In this document: positions 63,395 through 64,000 of the stretch, piece after piece
How positions within the stretch are numbered: position 1 is the first letter of the stretch
How the letters are laid out: each line of letters begins with the position of its first letter
NCBI RefSeq assembly: GCF_000772945.1
Contig: NZ_JPVN01000015.1
Coordinates: 44,832 to 108,831, forward strand
Source of the DNA: Ureibacillus manganicus DSM 26584
GTDB taxonomy: Bacteria; Bacillota; Bacilli; Bacillales_A; Planococcaceae
Direction: 5' to 3'
Length of the DNA stretch: 64,000 nucleotides
Translations under genes and position numbers: made by a program
The notes under the pieces: generated by a model
The model's input: only the letters and a program-made list of their open reading frames with translations
What the model was told of the DNA's origin: nothing
Databases searched by the model: none

Positions 63395-63890
63395 CTCATC
63401 GACAATTGCGGGCAGAATTTGTGATCTTGTGTCCTTGAGAGCACGTGTCATGGACAAAATGTATGAAAATGTAGCGGGTCTACCGTTAGAATGCGCATCA
63501 TGAATCTATATGTTGAATATCAAGCCTTGAGAAGCTTTCTACGAGACACTAGCGGAGGAATTATAGCATGAAATCTCCCGTTGAAGTGCTCTATGAGACA
63601 TTAACGGAGCATTCATTGCTAGTAATGTCCCGTTGAAGCGCTCTATGAGACACTAACGAAGGTTTCATTGCTAGTAATGTCCCGTAGGACCGCTCTATGA
63701 GACAATTGCGGAGGATTCATTGCTAGTAATGTCCCGTTGAAGCGCTCTATGAGACAATACCGGAGGATTCATTGCTAGTAATGTCTCGTTGAAACGCTCT
63801 ATGAGACATTACCAGAGGATTCATTGCTAGTAATGTCCCGTTGAAACGCTCTATGAGACAATAGCGGAAGTTTCTTTACAAGAAAAGTCA
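63395..63890. repeat. Tandem repeat array with a 52-bp period
   Basis: The core CTATGAGACA occurs at 63591, 63643, 63695, 63747, 63799 and 63851, and as CTACGAGACA at 63539, exactly 52 bases apart. The four central units also share ATTCATTGCTAGTAATGTC and CGTTGAAGCGCT. Decayed copies continue to the left with GACA anchors at 63401 and 63453 (also 52 apart) and a shortened copy near 63505. The last unit degrades after 63870. There are no unique spacers and no ORF. It lies between rocF and the tRNA gene. Confidence 0.9.
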
Positions 63891-63912
63891 TTTAGAACCA
63901 CAAACAGTAAAA

Positions 63913-63937
63913 AACCTCTACTCATAGAGTAGAGGTT
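63913..63937 (-). terminator. Terminator of the tRNA transcript
   Basis: AACCTCTACTC pairs with GAGTAGAGGTT around a 3-base loop, followed on the minus strand by TTTTACTG. It lies about 20 bases after the tRNA 3' end. Confidence 0.88.
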
Positions 63938-63958
63938 GACTATTTGTATTTAAATAAA

Positions 63959-64000
63959 TGGCTGGGGTACCTGGATTCGAACCAGGGCATGACGGAATCA
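63959..64000 (-). tRNA. tRNA-Gln (3' part only, cut by window edge)
   Basis: The minus strand shows the T-arm CCTGG-TTCGAAT-CCAGG, the acceptor 3' strand TACCCCA, discriminator G and an encoded CCA at 63961-63959. The anticodon-stem 3' side TCCGTCATGC follows TGA at the edge, as in UUG-anticodon glutamine tRNAs of Bacillales. An A72 end, implying a U1-A72 pair, is also typical of tRNA-Gln. The 5' half and anticodon are outside the window. Confidence 0.78.

Noticed and set aside
63395..63890. CRISPR array
   Set aside because: The period is constant at 52 bases, but the whole unit is repeated. There are no unique spacers and no cas genes in the window.

Overview
The window is low-GC Gram-positive DNA from a spore-forming member of the Bacillales. 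The evidence is the sigW-rsiW-cdaA-cdaR-glmM-glmS block with a glmS ribozyme, strong AGGAGG-type ribosome sites, frequent TTG/GTG starts, lipoprotein solute-binding proteins and a ugtP-ltaA glycolipid pair. The mix suggests Planococcaceae/Caryophanaceae (Lysinibacillus, Solibacillus, Viridibacillus or Psychrobacillus type), but the genus cannot be fixed by reading alone. No prophage, insertion sequence or CRISPR array was seen.

Layout. 1-4.9 kb: an oligopeptide ABC transporter operon (oppA-B-C-D, minus strand, oppD cut by the window edge). 4.9-8.5 kb: a PadR/HAAS-domain pair, a frameshifted TSUP permease and an MFS exporter. 8.6-12 kb: a FusB-like EF-G-binding protein, a GC-rich multi-hairpin element, a CD3324-like small protein and a split EAL/GGDEF pair for cyclic-di-GMP. 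12-16.6 kb: an ABC-F antibiotic-resistance-type ATPase behind a well-formed transcription attenuator, then a KAS III-like enzyme with an acyl-CoA ligase. 16.6-25.1 kb: two small ORFs behind a sigma-F/G-like promoter, a two-component system with an FtsX-type ABC transporter, and ltaA-ugtP for the lipoteichoic acid anchor. 25.5-28.8 kb: small redox and hypothetical genes and a CorA magnesium channel.

29-36.4 kb is a seven-gene catabolic operon (acyl-CoA dehydrogenase, TetR, TRAP transporter P-M-Q, enoyl-CoA hydratase, acyl-CoA ligase) that should import a carboxylic acid, activate it with CoA and oxidise it. 36.7-40 kb holds an SRPBCC/ArsR pair with a duplicated operator and a LytTR-DUF3021-ABC transporter cassette. 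40.2-47.5 kb is assorted: a BASS transporter, an ABC exporter, a methyltransferase, a DUF4256 protein, membrane proteins and a sugar-dehydrogenase-like propeller without a signal peptide. 47.6-53.4 kb is a second peptide (possibly glutathione) ABC transporter, with its binding protein transcribed divergently from the permease/ATPase genes.

54-64 kb is the conserved cell-envelope block, all on the minus strand: arginase, sigW-rsiW (with a canonical sigma-W promoter), cdaA-cdaR (cyclic-di-AMP), glmM, a PfpI-family protein and glmS under its ribozyme. It ends in a 52-bp-period tandem repeat array and the 3' half of a tRNA-Gln. Several starts were moved downstream from the longest open frame to the codon with the best ribosome site; these are stated entry by entry.
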